Made by a program: the position numbers and the translations under genes. Below are positions 10,555 to 20,483 of a DNA stretch of 64,000 nt, piece after piece (position 1 is the first letter of the stretch; each line of letters starts with the position of its first letter). Origin of the DNA: Acanthamoeba castellanii str. Neff (Eukaryota > Discosea > Longamoebia > Acanthamoebidae); assembly GCF_000313135.1 (NCBI RefSeq), contig NW_004457712.1:675173-739172 (forward strand), read 5' to 3'. Under the pieces are notes generated by a model. The model was given only the letters and a program-made list of their open reading frames with translations. It did not search any database and was not told the DNA's origin.

Positions 10555-13182
10555 CATGGACGGCAAATCACGCAGCAGCAAGCGCAGAGGCAACCGCCGC
10601 AAGAGCCGACGAGCGTCGCTGGCCAAACTCGACACCACCAGCGCGGGCCTGGGGGAGGCCGCGGTGAAGGGCGCCCCCGTCGCGGTCGATCTGACCCTCT
10701 CGCCATCGCAGCAGAAGAAGCAGTATCTCGGGGAGGAGGCGCAGGGCTGGCTCGACCGGCTGCGGGCCGAGGGCGAGGGCATGCTCGACCGCACCGACAG
10801 CGACGACGAAGGCAGCGAGGACTTCAGCGGCGACGAGACGAAAGCGGAAGTAGAGCGAAGCGAAACGACAAAGGAAGAGAAGGAAGAACGAACAAGAAGC
10901 AATGATGGAAGAAAGGAGAAAAAAGAACCTACTGGAGGACGCGGATCAAGAGGACCTGCGCCGGTCCGAGGGCGAGGGGATGCTCTACCACGCGGCCACT
11001 CTCGAAGACGAGCTGACGCCCATGGGCGAGCGGCAGTTGGCCGAGGCTGAGGCGCCGGCGCCGCAGAAGATGGACGAGAGCGCCGCCAGGGCGCGGGAAG
11101 CGCTCCGCCGAGACGAGGAGGACCTGCGTCGGTCCGAGGGAGAGGGTATGCTCTACGATGCGGCCACCCTCGAGGAGGAGCAGGCCCCCCGACCCGGCAA
11201 GTTCGACACGCAGGCGGAGAAGCGGGCCGGCGAGCGCCTGGGCGCCCCGGCGGAAGCGACGCGCGAAAGCGAACGCGAACGCGAAAGCGAAATTGAAAAA
11301 GAACGAAGGGAGAGCGAAGAAGTTGAAACGAAGCGCGAAAGCGAAAGCGAAGAGGAGGCCTACGAGCGGCTGAAGCGCGAGGCGGAGGAGGAGGAAAAGG
11401 AGCGCGCGTTCCAGGAAGAAGAGGCGAAGCGCCTGCGGCAGGAGGAAGAAGAGGCCGAGGCCCTGCGCCTGAAGATGGCGCACGACTGGGAGGAGCTGGA
11501 GCGGCAGCGCGCCGAGGCGCAGGCCGAGGAGGAGCGGAAGAGCCGAGAGCGGGTCGAGGAGCTCATGCGCGCCGCCGAGGAGGAGGAGAAGCGCAAGCAG
11601 CGCGAGATGAAGGAGGCGATGAGGGAGCGCGAGGCCACCGAGAAGCTGCGGCGCGAGAGGGAGATCGACCAGCTCGTCACCCGTCAGAGCCTCGACATCG
11701 AAAACCGGCGCGACGAGCTCCGGCGCACGTCGGCCCAGCGCATGGGACCGGTCAAGTGGGTGCCCGACCACCTTGTGTCGGCCTGCCAGAGCTGCCAGGA
11801 GCCCTTCACCCTCACCAAGCGCAGGGTACCCCACCCACCTGCATCCATTCTTGGAATTCCTCTTCAAGCTGGTGCGCTGCTGACACCTCTGTTTTGTGTT
11901 GTGCGTGTCGTGTCGTGTCGTGCGTGTCGTGTGTTGGTTGTCTGCAGCATCACTGCCGTGCGTGCGGCAAGGTCTTCTGCGCCAAGTGTTCGTCGAAGGA
12001 GTCGCGAGTGCGGTGGTACGAGGAGGCCGAACGCGTGTGCGACACTTGCTTCCTCCACCTAAAGGGTGCGCATTCCGCTCCACGTCATAATTATTTAGTG
12101 TCTCTTTTCCCTGTGACCAATTATGGTGTGGTGCAGGCAATTTGGAGAACAAGGTGGTGCTGATGAGCGGCGCCAACTCGGGGGTGGCGGCCGAGGTGGC
12201 CGAGGAGATGGCCCGACAAGGCGCGACCTTGGCCATTCTCTCTCCCGACGCCGAGGAAGCATCGGCCCTCGCCCAGAGAATCAAGGTACGCCCCGCCCCA
12301 CACACACCACATTCCTGGCTGCCCTGCCGCCAGCCAGCTCACCCCCGTACGGTCATCAATGTGCAGAAAGTGACCGGCAACACGGAGGTGATGCCGCTGT
12401 GGGCAGACTTTGCGAGCCTGGACTCGGTGTACGAGGCCGTGGAGCGCTTCCGCAGGCAGTTCGAGCGCGTGGACGTGCTCATCAACAACTGCGACATCGA
12501 CCCCAGGAACGGCCGCGAGGTCCACGCACTCACACACGACGGGTACGGGCCTCCCCGTCTTACTAGCCTCTCCCTCCCTTCATGCCTGTCAGAACAGAAA
12601 ACGATTGATCAGCTGCTGACCGTTTACATGACCTGCGCGCGCAGAAACGAGAAACTCTTTTCGCTCAAGTACCTGAGCCACTTCATGGTGACCTACTTGC
12701 TCCTGGACTTGCTCAAGCTCAGCGCACCGTCGCGCGTCATCAATGTGTGCCCGCGGCCAAGTACGTGCTTCTCCTGCCGGCCGACGTGCCCACACACACA
12801 CACACACACACACACGACACACACACAATACGCACACGACACACAACACACACACACTGTCGATGGTTGGATCTGACCTCCCCATGCTTGGTGTCATTGC
12901 CTGGTCCAGCCAAGCACGCCCACATCAACTTTGACGACCTGGGGATGGAGAAGAGGTGGAGCGACACCCGCGCAACGGAGCAGTCGCATCTGGCCATCTA
13001 CTGTATGACGCGCGAGCTGGGCCTGCGCCTCAAGGGCTCCGGCGTGGCGGTCAACGTGCTGGACCTGGGCCACGTCTACACCTCCGACCAGTCTATCCTG
13101 AGCCGCGCCTGGTGTCACATCAACGGCGACACTCGCGATGACGAAGCCAAGTACGTCGGCATACCGCACACACACAACACAC

Positions 13183-13216
<34 letters not shown>

Positions 13217-13785
13217 CTAACGCACCATTATGCAGGAATGCGTATATGTACATGGCGGCATCACCGCTGACGCAGGAGGTAAGCCGCGGGTGCTTCCTGC
13301 CGGACGGCTCGCCCACGCTCTTCCGCGGGCGCACGCTCGACGACGCCTTCTGCTCGCGAGTCTACCACGTCAGCTACGACCTCGTGGCCAAGTGGGTGGC
13401 GCGGGACGATCGCGCCGGCATGATGGAAGGCCGCATGATGGAGAGCGCCCTGACCGAGCGCATCCGTGAGGCCACCCGCGAGAGCGAGGAAGTGCGCGAA
13501 CAGCGGGAGAACGAGCGGCTCGAGATCGATGTGGGCTCGGACCTCGAGGAGAGCAGCGCCACCGCCGACGACGAGAGGAGGCGGAAGGGGAAGAGCAAGC
13601 TTGACGTCGGCCGTTCGAGCGCGATTGACGAGAAGCCGCCTCAGTACGAGGAGGTGGTCGTCGGCACGCAAGAGAAAGGGGACAGCAGAGGCCGTGTGGT
13701 GCTCGACAAGACCACGCACCACAAGCCTCCGCAGGATCGAAATGCGCGGGCCCTCGATGCCCGAGCCTCTCTTGAGTTGTGGTGA
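10555..13785 (+). CDS. Coiled-coil / FYVE zinc finger / SDR fusion protein
   Basis: Modular protein likely recruited to PI3P-rich endosomal membranes. The N-terminus (MDGKSRSSKRRGNRRKSRR) is basic, followed by three copies of an EGEGML-containing repeat (DLRRSEGEGMLYHAATLE, DLRRSEGEGMLYDAATLE and a diverged first copy), then a long Glu/Arg coiled coil. A likely intron at about 10849-10948 joins the first repeat in frame. A complete FYVE finger follows: WVPDHL, CQSCQEPF, KRR joined across an intron to HHCRACGKVFCAKC, and ERVCDTC. The SDR domain of retinol-dehydrogenase type comes next (VVLMSGANSGVAAEVAEEMA, VDVLINNCDID, LGLRLKGSGVAVNVLDLGHV). At the YxxxK site the sequence reads TEQSH (12975-12989), so catalytic Tyr and Lys appear replaced, and NNAG is NNCD. 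The tail is charged; stop 13783-13785. Confidence 0.86.
12790..12858. repeat. (CA)n intron tract
   Basis: CA repeat with ACACG interruptions inside an SDR-region intron; a second similar tract in the next intron spans about 13166-13214. Confidence 0.8.
13166..13214. repeat. (CA)n intron tract
   Basis: Nearly pure CA repeat directly before the exon encoding NAYMYMAASPLTQEV of the FYVE-SDR gene. Confidence 0.8.
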
Positions 13786-13905
13786 GGAGACACTTCACAC
13801 TAAATAAAAATACAGACTTGAGGCTCCGGGACGGCTTTTCTCGCGGAACTAAAAAAGAGGCCAGAAAATGAAATCGAGAAGGGAGTGTAGCATTTCATTG
13901 GCAAC

Positions 13906-13921
13906 AGGCCTATATACGCCT
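13906..13921 (-). promoter_or_regulatory. Palindromic 3' element, family copy A
   Basis: AGGC-8 nt A/T-rich-GCCT, 64 bases past the stop of copy A on the coding strand, followed there by TGTTGCCAATGAAA. Copies B and C carry the same element. It could be an RNA stem-loop in the 3' UTR or a 3'-end processing signal. Confidence 0.45.
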
Positions 13922-13984
13922 GCTGACCAACAACTAGAGAAGCTATTCACAACGCGAACTAGATCATGCTGCTGCACATGCCGT

Positions 13985-14864
13985 TTAGAAGCTAGTGGCA
14001 GTGCCGGTGTTGCCCATCATGCCGGGCGTGGTGCCCATGCCAGCGGCGGTGGTGGGCTCGATGCCCTGCTTGAGCAGGCGGCCCTCCTCCTTCTTCATCG
14101 GGTTGTGCGTGAGCGAGCCCTGCACCTCCTTCACGGTGCCCTTGATCTTCTGGCCGATCGTCGCGTGGTGCATTGCGGTGGTGTTGGTGGCGCCGGGCAT
14201 GACGCCTCTCTGGTCGGCCATGGTCAGGCCTGTGGACGCGAGGCGCGGCTGTTCAACCATCTCCGGCATCATCACGTTGCGGTCCTGTTTGTGTTTGATT
14301 GTTTGTTGGTCAGTCGCGAGTGAGGTGGCAGCTGAAGAAAGAAGAAAGCGAAGAATGAAGAACGAAAAGCGAAGAGGAGATAGGAGGAGTACATACATTG
14401 AAGAGATCCCTACGCTCGGTGGTGACTTCAGTGCGGAGGACGGGCTGGATCTGGTGCTGCCTCTCGTGGATGACCGGCTGTACGTGGTGCTCGCGCCTCA
14501 CTTCGACCACCCTCTCGACGATGACCTCGCGCTCGACGATGGGCTGGTTTTCCACCACGTTCGTCGCTCCGCCACGCATCAGGCCGGAGCTGGTGAGGCC
14601 GTGGCCATGCTTGAGGGCCTTGTTCTGGCGCTTGAGGGCCTTGCGCTCCTTCCTGGACAAGTGTCTGTCACCAGTTCCAGGCAGCATGGCGGCATGCATG
14701 AGCGGAGCGCCAGCCAAAGGCGTGGCAGGGTTGGAGAGCACGGGAGCGCCGGACATGAGGGGAGCTCCCGGCCTGGCGGCCAAGGGCGCAGTGCCGACCG
14801 GGGAAGCGGCGGTGTTGTAGAGAACGGGTGTGGTGTTGGTGGTGGGGTTGATGAAGTTCGACAT
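13985..14864 (-). CDS. CsbD-like hydrophilic repeat-family protein, copy A
   Basis: 255-residue member of a five-copy family. Exon 1 (14864-14397) starts MSNFINPTTNTTPVLYNTAA, a Pro/Ala/Thr-rich low-complexity head, then the basic block SRKERKALKRQNKALKHGHG and the charged block IVEREVIVERVVEVRREHHV plus IHERQHQIQPVLRTEVTTER. Exon 2 (14284-13985) encodes DRNVMMPEMVEQPR and the conserved HHATIGQKIKGTVKEVQGSL, then THNPMKKEEGRLLKQG, resembling the small stress-associated CsbD family, ending in a Gly/Thr/Met tail. The 112-base intron (GTATGT...ACAG) keeps the frame. No signal peptide or membrane span. A stress or encystment role is plausible by comparison with hydrophilic stress proteins but is inference. 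Copy A lacks the GA(A)PLGA head repeats seen in copies B and C. Confidence 0.85.
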
Positions 14865-15008
14865 TGTCGGACTTGGGAGGTGTTTTGCTGGTGGTATGTT
14901 GTAGGTGTGAGTTACTAGTATGAACCAAAGTCATGGTACTCCTATTTATCTTTGGGCTGGACTCCGTGATTGGCGCTGGCCTCGTCACCCGACCAAGATG
15001 TCCTGGTA

Positions 15009-15048
15009 CCAGACTTGAAATTTCGGCCGAATGGCGATCTCCACAAAC
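15009..15048 (-). promoter_or_regulatory. Conserved 40-base upstream motif, copy A
   Basis: Plus-strand core TTGAAATTTC...CCGAATGGCGATCTCCAC. It lies about 145 bases upstream of the copy A ATG, and 36 of 40 bases are identical to 16721-16760 at the same distance from copy B. Likely a shared promoter element or part of a recent duplication. Confidence 0.5.
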
Positions 15049-15497
15049 ATTTAGTGGCTCACTTCCTCAGAGGATATGATTACATTCCCTCAAACTCACA
15101 CATCTTTCTGCAAGCCTTGCGATTTAGTGGAGATACCACGTGGTCGAGGGAAGGCTATGCTAGAGGCTCCTCCACATCGTGGCAATATTGGCAGATTGGA
15201 GTGGGCACCCACGCCAACTCAATAATCATCAACAACAGAGGTTTGCCGAGTCTAACTGGTGCAGGTGTGCCACTAATGTGCGGCGCAGGATCTGCCACCT
15301 CGGACTCTGGCGCTGCGTGGCCCACTGCTAACTGCTGCTCATCAGCCGCGCCAGGCGCGACAGGCGCGGCGCCTTTGCAAGACGTCCAGCGCTGGCTCAG
15401 GAGCGAGCCCTGGCCCGAGCTGCCCGCTTTGCAGAAGAATGACAGCCACCAGTGGAAAGATGGACGAGTGTAAAGCAAAAGGTATTCATTGGCAAAG

Positions 15498-15513
15498 AGG
15501 CACATATATGCCT
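15498..15513 (-). promoter_or_regulatory. Palindromic 3' element, family copy B
   Basis: AGGC-8 nt A/T-rich-GCCT, 31 bases after the copy B stop, with TTTGCCAATGAA following on the coding strand as in copy A. Confidence 0.45.
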
Positions 15514-15543
15514 GATCCAATAACAGCGAACAGGCTGTGCAGT

Positions 15544-16568
15544 TTAGATGCGAGTGGTGTTGCCCAGCATGCCGGGCGTGGTAGTGCCAGTGGTGCCCAT
15601 CATGCCAGGGGTGGTGCCCATGCCAGTGCCGGTGGTGTCGATGCCCTGCTTGAGCAGGCGGCCCTCCTCCTTCTTCATCGGGTTGTGCGTGAGCGAGCCC
15701 TGCACCTCCTTCACGGTGCCCTTGATCTTCTGGCCGATCGTCGCGTGGTGCGCGCCAGTCATGCCCGTGGTGCCGGCGCCGGGCATGATGCCCCTCTGGT
15801 CGGCCGTGGTCAGGCCCGTGGACCCTAGGCGCGGCTGCTCGACCACTGCCGGCACCATCACGTTACGGTCCTGTTTGCGTTTGATTGTTCATTGGTTATT
15901 GGGGAGAGTCGCAAGCCAGAGGAGAATGAAGGGGGAGTGCGTACGGTGACGAGGTCCTTGCGCTCGGTGGTGACTTCGGTGCGGACGACGGGCTGGATCT
16001 GGTGTTCCCTCTCGTGGATGACCGGCTGGATGTGGTGCTCGCGCCTCACCTCGACGGGCCTCTCGACGATGACCTCGCGCTCGACGATGGGCTGGTGCTC
16101 CACCACGTTGGTCGCGCCGTGCATCACCGTTCCGGTGAGACCGGTTCCCCTCGTTGCGCCGCCCGCAAGGGGCAGACCCGTGCCGGTGAGGCCGTGGCCA
16201 TGCTGGTGGTCGTGCTTGAGGGCCTTGTTCTGGTGCTTGAGGGCCTTGCGCTCCTGCTTGGACAGGTGCTTGTTGGTGCCCATGAGGCCGGTGCCGGTGG
16301 CCGGCAGCATGGTCGTGGCCGTGGTGCCTCCCAAGGGCGCGGCACCGAGGGGCGAGGCGCCGAGAGGGGCGGCACCGATGGGGGCAGCGCCGATGGGGGC
16401 AGCGCCGGTGTTGGAGAGGATGGGAGTGGTGGTGGCGCCGGACATGAGCGGAGCGCCGGGCGTGGCAGCCAAGGATGCGGCACCGAGAGGGGCAGCGCCG
16501 ATGGGGGCAGCGGCAGTGTTGGAGCGGATGGGAGTGGTGTTGGTGGTGGGGTTGATGAAGTTCGACAT
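15544..16568 (-). CDS. CsbD-like hydrophilic repeat-family protein, copy B
   Basis: Longest member, 316 residues. Exon 1 is 16568-15945 and exon 2 is 15870-15544, with a 74-base intron (GTACGC...ACAG) at the same codon position as in the other copies. The head contains tandem G-A-A-P-L/I repeats (GAAPIGAAPLGASPLGAAPL) absent from copies A, D and E. Then come SKQERKALKHQNKALKHDHQ, VEREVIVERPVEVRREHHIQ and, in exon 2, QKIKGTVKEVQGSLTHNPMK. Closest in sequence to copy C, which lies 9 kb away on the opposite strand. Function unknown; soluble, highly hydrophilic, His-rich in the middle. Confidence 0.85.
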
Positions 16569-16720
16569 GGTAGAGTTGGTGGGTACTTGGGAGTTGGTTG
16601 TTTGGGGAGTGCTTGCTTGCGTTGGTGTGTTGGTTGTTTGCTATGCATGTACCAATGCCCAGCGCCTTTTATGGCGTTGGTGGTCATGGGGACTGTACTC
16701 CGCGACGAAGAAAGTGAATA

Positions 16721-16760
16721 CCAGAGTTGAAATTTCCACCGAATGGCGATCTCCACGAAC
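16721..16760 (-). promoter_or_regulatory. Conserved 40-base upstream motif, copy B
   Basis: Partner of the copy A motif (36/40 identical), about 153 bases upstream of the copy B ATG. Confidence 0.5.
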
Positions 16761-17419
16761 CAGAGTGGTATCCAGATCTCTTAGTAGGGCATGGTGATTT
16801 CTGGGAGCAGGATTGTGGCGTGTTGCTCTTGCCCAAAGGCGCATGCCAAGCTTGACCTGGCCACAGCGATGGTTCCACATGACTGCACCAATGTCGACAA
16901 CACTGTCCTAAGAGGCAAACACAGTGTTGTGAAGAACAGGGAGCAGTGTAGGTGGAAAGACAGTCAGTGGTAAGTTGGTGAACTTACATTAAGTACCTCC
17001 CCTACGAAGGGTCTCGAAAGCAAGGTGGAATGTACCATATTAGGCAGTTTTACCCAATTAGGTAGGTTGTGGAAGATAGAGAAATTCCTGGTGGTGGGAG
17101 GACAAGTCTCCTGCCACAAGGCGAGTGAAGAGAAGGAAGCAGAAAAGAAGTCGAGCTGCGCACCGATAAGCGCTGTGAACAGCTCGCTCCCCAGCGGCTC
17201 CCCTGCGTCGGCCTTGCAGAGACTCGCTGAGACACTGCAACCAAGTCGCCAAGGCAGCTTGCCGTACCATGGATCAGTGGTGCGAGTTGAGGTAGCTTGC
17301 GTGAAGGCCAGTGGCAGTTGCACCGTCCATCGGATGGCCATGACGGTCCTGTCTGGATTTCGTTCACTTTCGTCCCCCCTTTGCTCCTCTTCCCTGCGCG
17401 CGTGGCAGCCGGCACCCAC

Positions 17420-17427
17420 CTATAAAA
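17420..17427 (+). promoter_or_regulatory. TATA box of the 164-residue protein gene
   Basis: TATAAAAC in a GC-rich context about 105 bases before the ATG at 17527; a consensus TATA box is otherwise scarce in this window, suggesting a strongly or conditionally expressed gene. Confidence 0.55.
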
Positions 17428-17526
17428 CCAAGGCCTGGGGCTCACACCAAAATTCAAACCAACATAATTCAACACCACCTCGACCCACAGCACTTCTCTT
17501 CATCTTCTTTTATCTGCACGAACAAC

Positions 17527-18021
17527 ATGTCGCACCACGGTCACGAGCAGGAGACTGGACTCAGGGGCAAGGTGAACGAGCTCAAGCAGGAGCTGCACCA
17601 CACGACCAAGGACGACGCGCATGAGGTGGAGGTCAAGCGAACGCCCACGGGCAAGGCCATCTACACCGAATCTGTGGCGCCCGTGCCCAAGGAGACGCTG
17701 CCGGAGCACATCCAGTTCCCCGACATCATGACTCCCGAGCAGCACCTCGAGCGGGCCAAGTACTACCGGGACGAGGCCGAGAAGTGGAGGTCTAAGCACT
17801 ACGGTCACGATGACGGCCTCAACGCCAAGAAGTACAACGACCTCATGGGCCAGGCCCACTACCACGAGGGCATGGCGGCCCAGCCCGAGGGGCTCAAGGT
17901 GCCCAAGGAGCACCCCAACCCGCAGCTGCCCAACGCGGCCAAGCTCGAGAGCGGCCCAAGAGTCTACAAGGGCAAGGGCACCGGCCAGGTACTCGGCACC
18001 GGCGCGCAGGCCCAAATCTGA
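17527..18021 (+). CDS. Small hydrophilic protein, unknown function
   Basis: 164 residues, no intron apparent. Starts MSHHGHEQETGLRGKVNELK with a short amphipathic helix, then EVKRTPTGKAIYTESVAPVP and a helical centre, EQHLERAKYYRDEAEKWRSK and YNDLMGQAHYHEGMAAQPEG, and a Gly/Lys-rich end (YKGKGTGQVLGTGAQAQI). No membrane span or signal peptide. The His, Tyr and charged-residue richness and the strong TATA box recall stress or abundant structural proteins, like the neighbouring CsbD-like genes, but I recognise no family. Its 3' end faces the DnaJ gene 250 bases away. Confidence 0.75.
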   Translation: MSHHGHEQETGLRGKVNELKQELHHTTKDDAHEVEVKRTPTGKAIYTESVAPVPKETLPEHIQFPDIMTPEQHLERAKYYRDEAEKWRSKHYGHDDGLNAKKYNDLMGQAHYHEGMAAQPEGLKVPKEHPNPQLPNAAKLESGPRVYKGKGTGQVLGTGAQAQI

Positions 18022-18273
18022 TATCGATACACGTTCTGCGGCACCGTGGTGAGCTCTAGAGCACCACGCCAACAAATAAACATACATACATCCATACGTA
18101 GACACACATCTTGTAGAGGTGATAAGTTGGAGAGAATTATAATGTGATCGTATGTAAAAACAAATAGGAAAGCCTACAAGAAGAATGACGAGAACTCGCT
18201 GTGTGTATAAATAAGTGGAAGAACAAGAACGACGACTGACAAGAGGGGGGAAGAGGTCGGCCGATCCCCGATT

Positions 18274-20254
18274 TTAGGACTTGAAGTAGCCCTTCAGCTT
18301 GTCGGCGATGCCGCCGCTCTGCTCCTCCTCCTTTTGCCACTCCTCCATCAGCTCCTTCTGCTTCGGCGTCAGTTTGCTGTTGTTTTGAGGTGGTGGAAAG
18401 GGCAGACACGTGTGAGCGAACGACAGTGCCAGACATCAAGCAGTAAAGAAAAATCAAACAGCAGTCATGACTCTGAGGGACGACGTACGTGGGGATCTCC
18501 ACCTTGAAGTGGATGTAGTGGTGGCCCTTGGTGCCGGGCTGGCCCACGGCGGACACGCCCTGGTTCCTCAGCACGCGCTTCTCCTCGGGCTGCGTGCCCG
18601 GAGGCACCTTGATCTCCACCTCGGCGCCGGACAGCGTGGGGACCTTGACGGTACCGCCCAAAACGGCCTGCGCCAGGGTCACGGGAATGTCCGTGTGGAC
18701 GTTGACGCCGTCGCGCTTGAACACCTTGTCCGGCGAGACCTACGAAAAAAAATACACGCGAAAGTTCAGTATAGAAGTGCTCAATCGTAAGAAAAACTCC
18801 AAGAGAAGAGAGCCACGTACGTGCACGCGGAGGAAGAGGTTGCCAGGCTTGCCTCCCTTCATGCCAGCGTCGCCCTGGCCGACGAGACGAATGTTGGCGC
18901 CGTCGTCCACGCCCGCTGGGATCTTGACTTGAATTTTTCGGTTGCCCGAGATGATGCCCTGACCCTTGCACGTGCCGCACGGGTCCGAGATGATGGTGCC
19001 CTCGCCTCCGCACTGTCGGCACTGCGTGGCGATCGGGATGAAGCCGTGTGCGATTTGCTCCTGCAAACAAACGGACAGTTAGCCAATCCGGTCTGTTGTG
19101 TGTCGTGTGTGCGGTGGCATGAAGGACGTACAATGCCCTGACCGTTGCAACGAGGGCACTTCTTGGCCTTTGAGCCAGCCGCAGCACCGGAACCGTGGCA
19201 AGTGGGGCACGGGAGCTTGCCCATGTAGGAGATATCCTTCTCGCAGCCATTCACAGCCTCGTGGAAGTTGATTCGCAGCGGGACCTCCACGTCGTCACCC
19301 TTAGTCTTAGCCCTCTGTTGTCGGTGGGACGACCAGATGGTGAGTATTGACGATGAAGTCTCACAGACAAGAACAGCACAGAAGAAGAAGAAGAAGCGCA
19401 CCCTGCCGCCACCGCCACCGAAGCCCGAGAAGATGCCCTCAAAGATGTCGCGCATGTCCACAGGGATGTCGTTGGGGTCGAAGCCCTCGAAGCCGCCACC
19501 GCCGGACCCATCGAACGCCGCCGATCCGAACTGATCGTACTGCCGCCTCTTGTCCTCGTCCTTGAGCACCTGTTGCACGTCGAAGAAGGTGAGAAAGCGG
19601 TTGTGATGGTTCGCACATGAAGAAGAAGAAGAAGAAAGAATAAGAGATCTTGTGTCGGCAGGCCTTACGGTGTAGGCAGCGTTAATCTTCTGCAGCTTCT
19701 CTTCGGCCTTCTTGTCTCCCTTGTTCCTGTCGGGGTGATACTGCATGGCGAGCTTGTAGTACTGCCTCTTGATCTCATCGGCAGAGGCCGTACGCGGTAC
19801 GCCCAACGTCTCATAGAGATCTTCCTCCTTGCGCGTCGCTACGCGAAGAATAAGATGGAGATGTAAGCAGCATTTTGTGTAAAATGAAAGAGAAGGGGAG
19901 GCAGTACATGATGTCGCGTGGAACTGGCGCAACGAGGCCTGCTTCCAGCTCACGATGAAAGAGAGAGGCGTGGAAGAAGCGGCGGTTTTGTTTCCTACAC
20001 TCACATGTGAGAAGTAAATCGACAGAACGCAGAGAGATGAAGATGGAAGTACCTGCGGTGAATGATGAGACGGTGGAGTGGTTGCGGATACCGCAGTGAG
20101 TGTGATTCGAACAGGAAGAGTGGGTGAAGATGATAGAGGAAGAGGAAGAGCCATTGAGGCTCCGGAGAGATGAAGCCAATGAGCGATTTGCGCCCTGATT
20201 ATGCACAATCGACTTGGCAGCAGCCACGTGGGAGGCGGTCTTTGTGGCTCTCAT
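18274..20254 (-). CDS. Type I DnaJ (Hsp40), mitochondrial type
   Basis: Co-chaperone that delivers substrates to Hsp70. The first exon (MRATKTASHVAAAKSIVHNQ) is basic, Ser/Asn-rich and lacks acidic residues, as in a mitochondrial presequence. The J domain follows: EEDLYETLGVPRTASADEIK, YYKLAMQYHPDRNKGDKKAE with HPD, and DEDKRRQYDQFGSAAFDGSG. Next are a Gly/Phe region and four zinc motifs, CPTCHGSG, CPRCNGQG, CRQCGGEG and CGTCKGQG. The substrate-binding C-terminus holds IPAGVDDGANIRLVGQGDAG, DIPVTLAQAVLGGTVKVPTL and IKVPPGTQPEEKRVLRNQGV. It ends GYFKS, stop 18274-18276. At least six introns. The ATG at 20254 is the only AUG in the first exon's frame. Domain order equals Mdj1/Tid1; mitochondrial location is inferred from the leader. 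Confidence 0.92.
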
Positions 20255-20483
20255 CTTTTTGGTTTGAATCGAGTTCGCTGGTCGGGCTCCGATGACCTCC
20301 AATCAATCGATGTTCCTCACGATCGCTCCAATCGCGCCAAGACGAAAAGAAACCAAAATTCCGGGAAGGAACTTTAAGAGGGCGGTCTCGGTGTGACGCC
20401 CAAACGAAATTTCGCAGAGGCTGAGAAAACTGTGAATGTGTAGAAAATGTCGATGTGTCGGACGTGTTGACCGCAAGCCAGGC

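Larger units (their letters stand above)
14865..15543. promoter_or_regulatory. Intergenic between family copies A and B
   Basis: Holds the copy A promoter (TTTATC-rich stretch near 14941, conserved motif at 15009-15048) and the copy B 3' UTR. An open plus-strand frame, 14970-15473, has a GC-rich second half (15260-15470) that looks coding-like but resembles nothing I recognise; its start overlaps the copy A promoter, so I do not call it a gene. Confidence 0.45.
16569..17526. promoter_or_regulatory. Divergent intergenic region, copy B / small protein gene
   Basis: 958 bases between two divergent start codons. The copy B side holds the conserved motif at 16721-16760 and a TATA-like TTTTATGG (minus CCATAAAA) near 16670. 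The other side has a clear TATAAAA at about 17420, roughly 105 bases before the ATG at 17527. No convincing gene in the middle. Confidence 0.5.

Noticed and set aside
10929..12305. 458-codon minus-strand frame opposite the coiled-coil region
   Set aside because: Leu/Arg/Ala-rich antisense of a Glu/Lys-rich coiled coil; the plus strand carries the FYVE finger and conserved splice sites.
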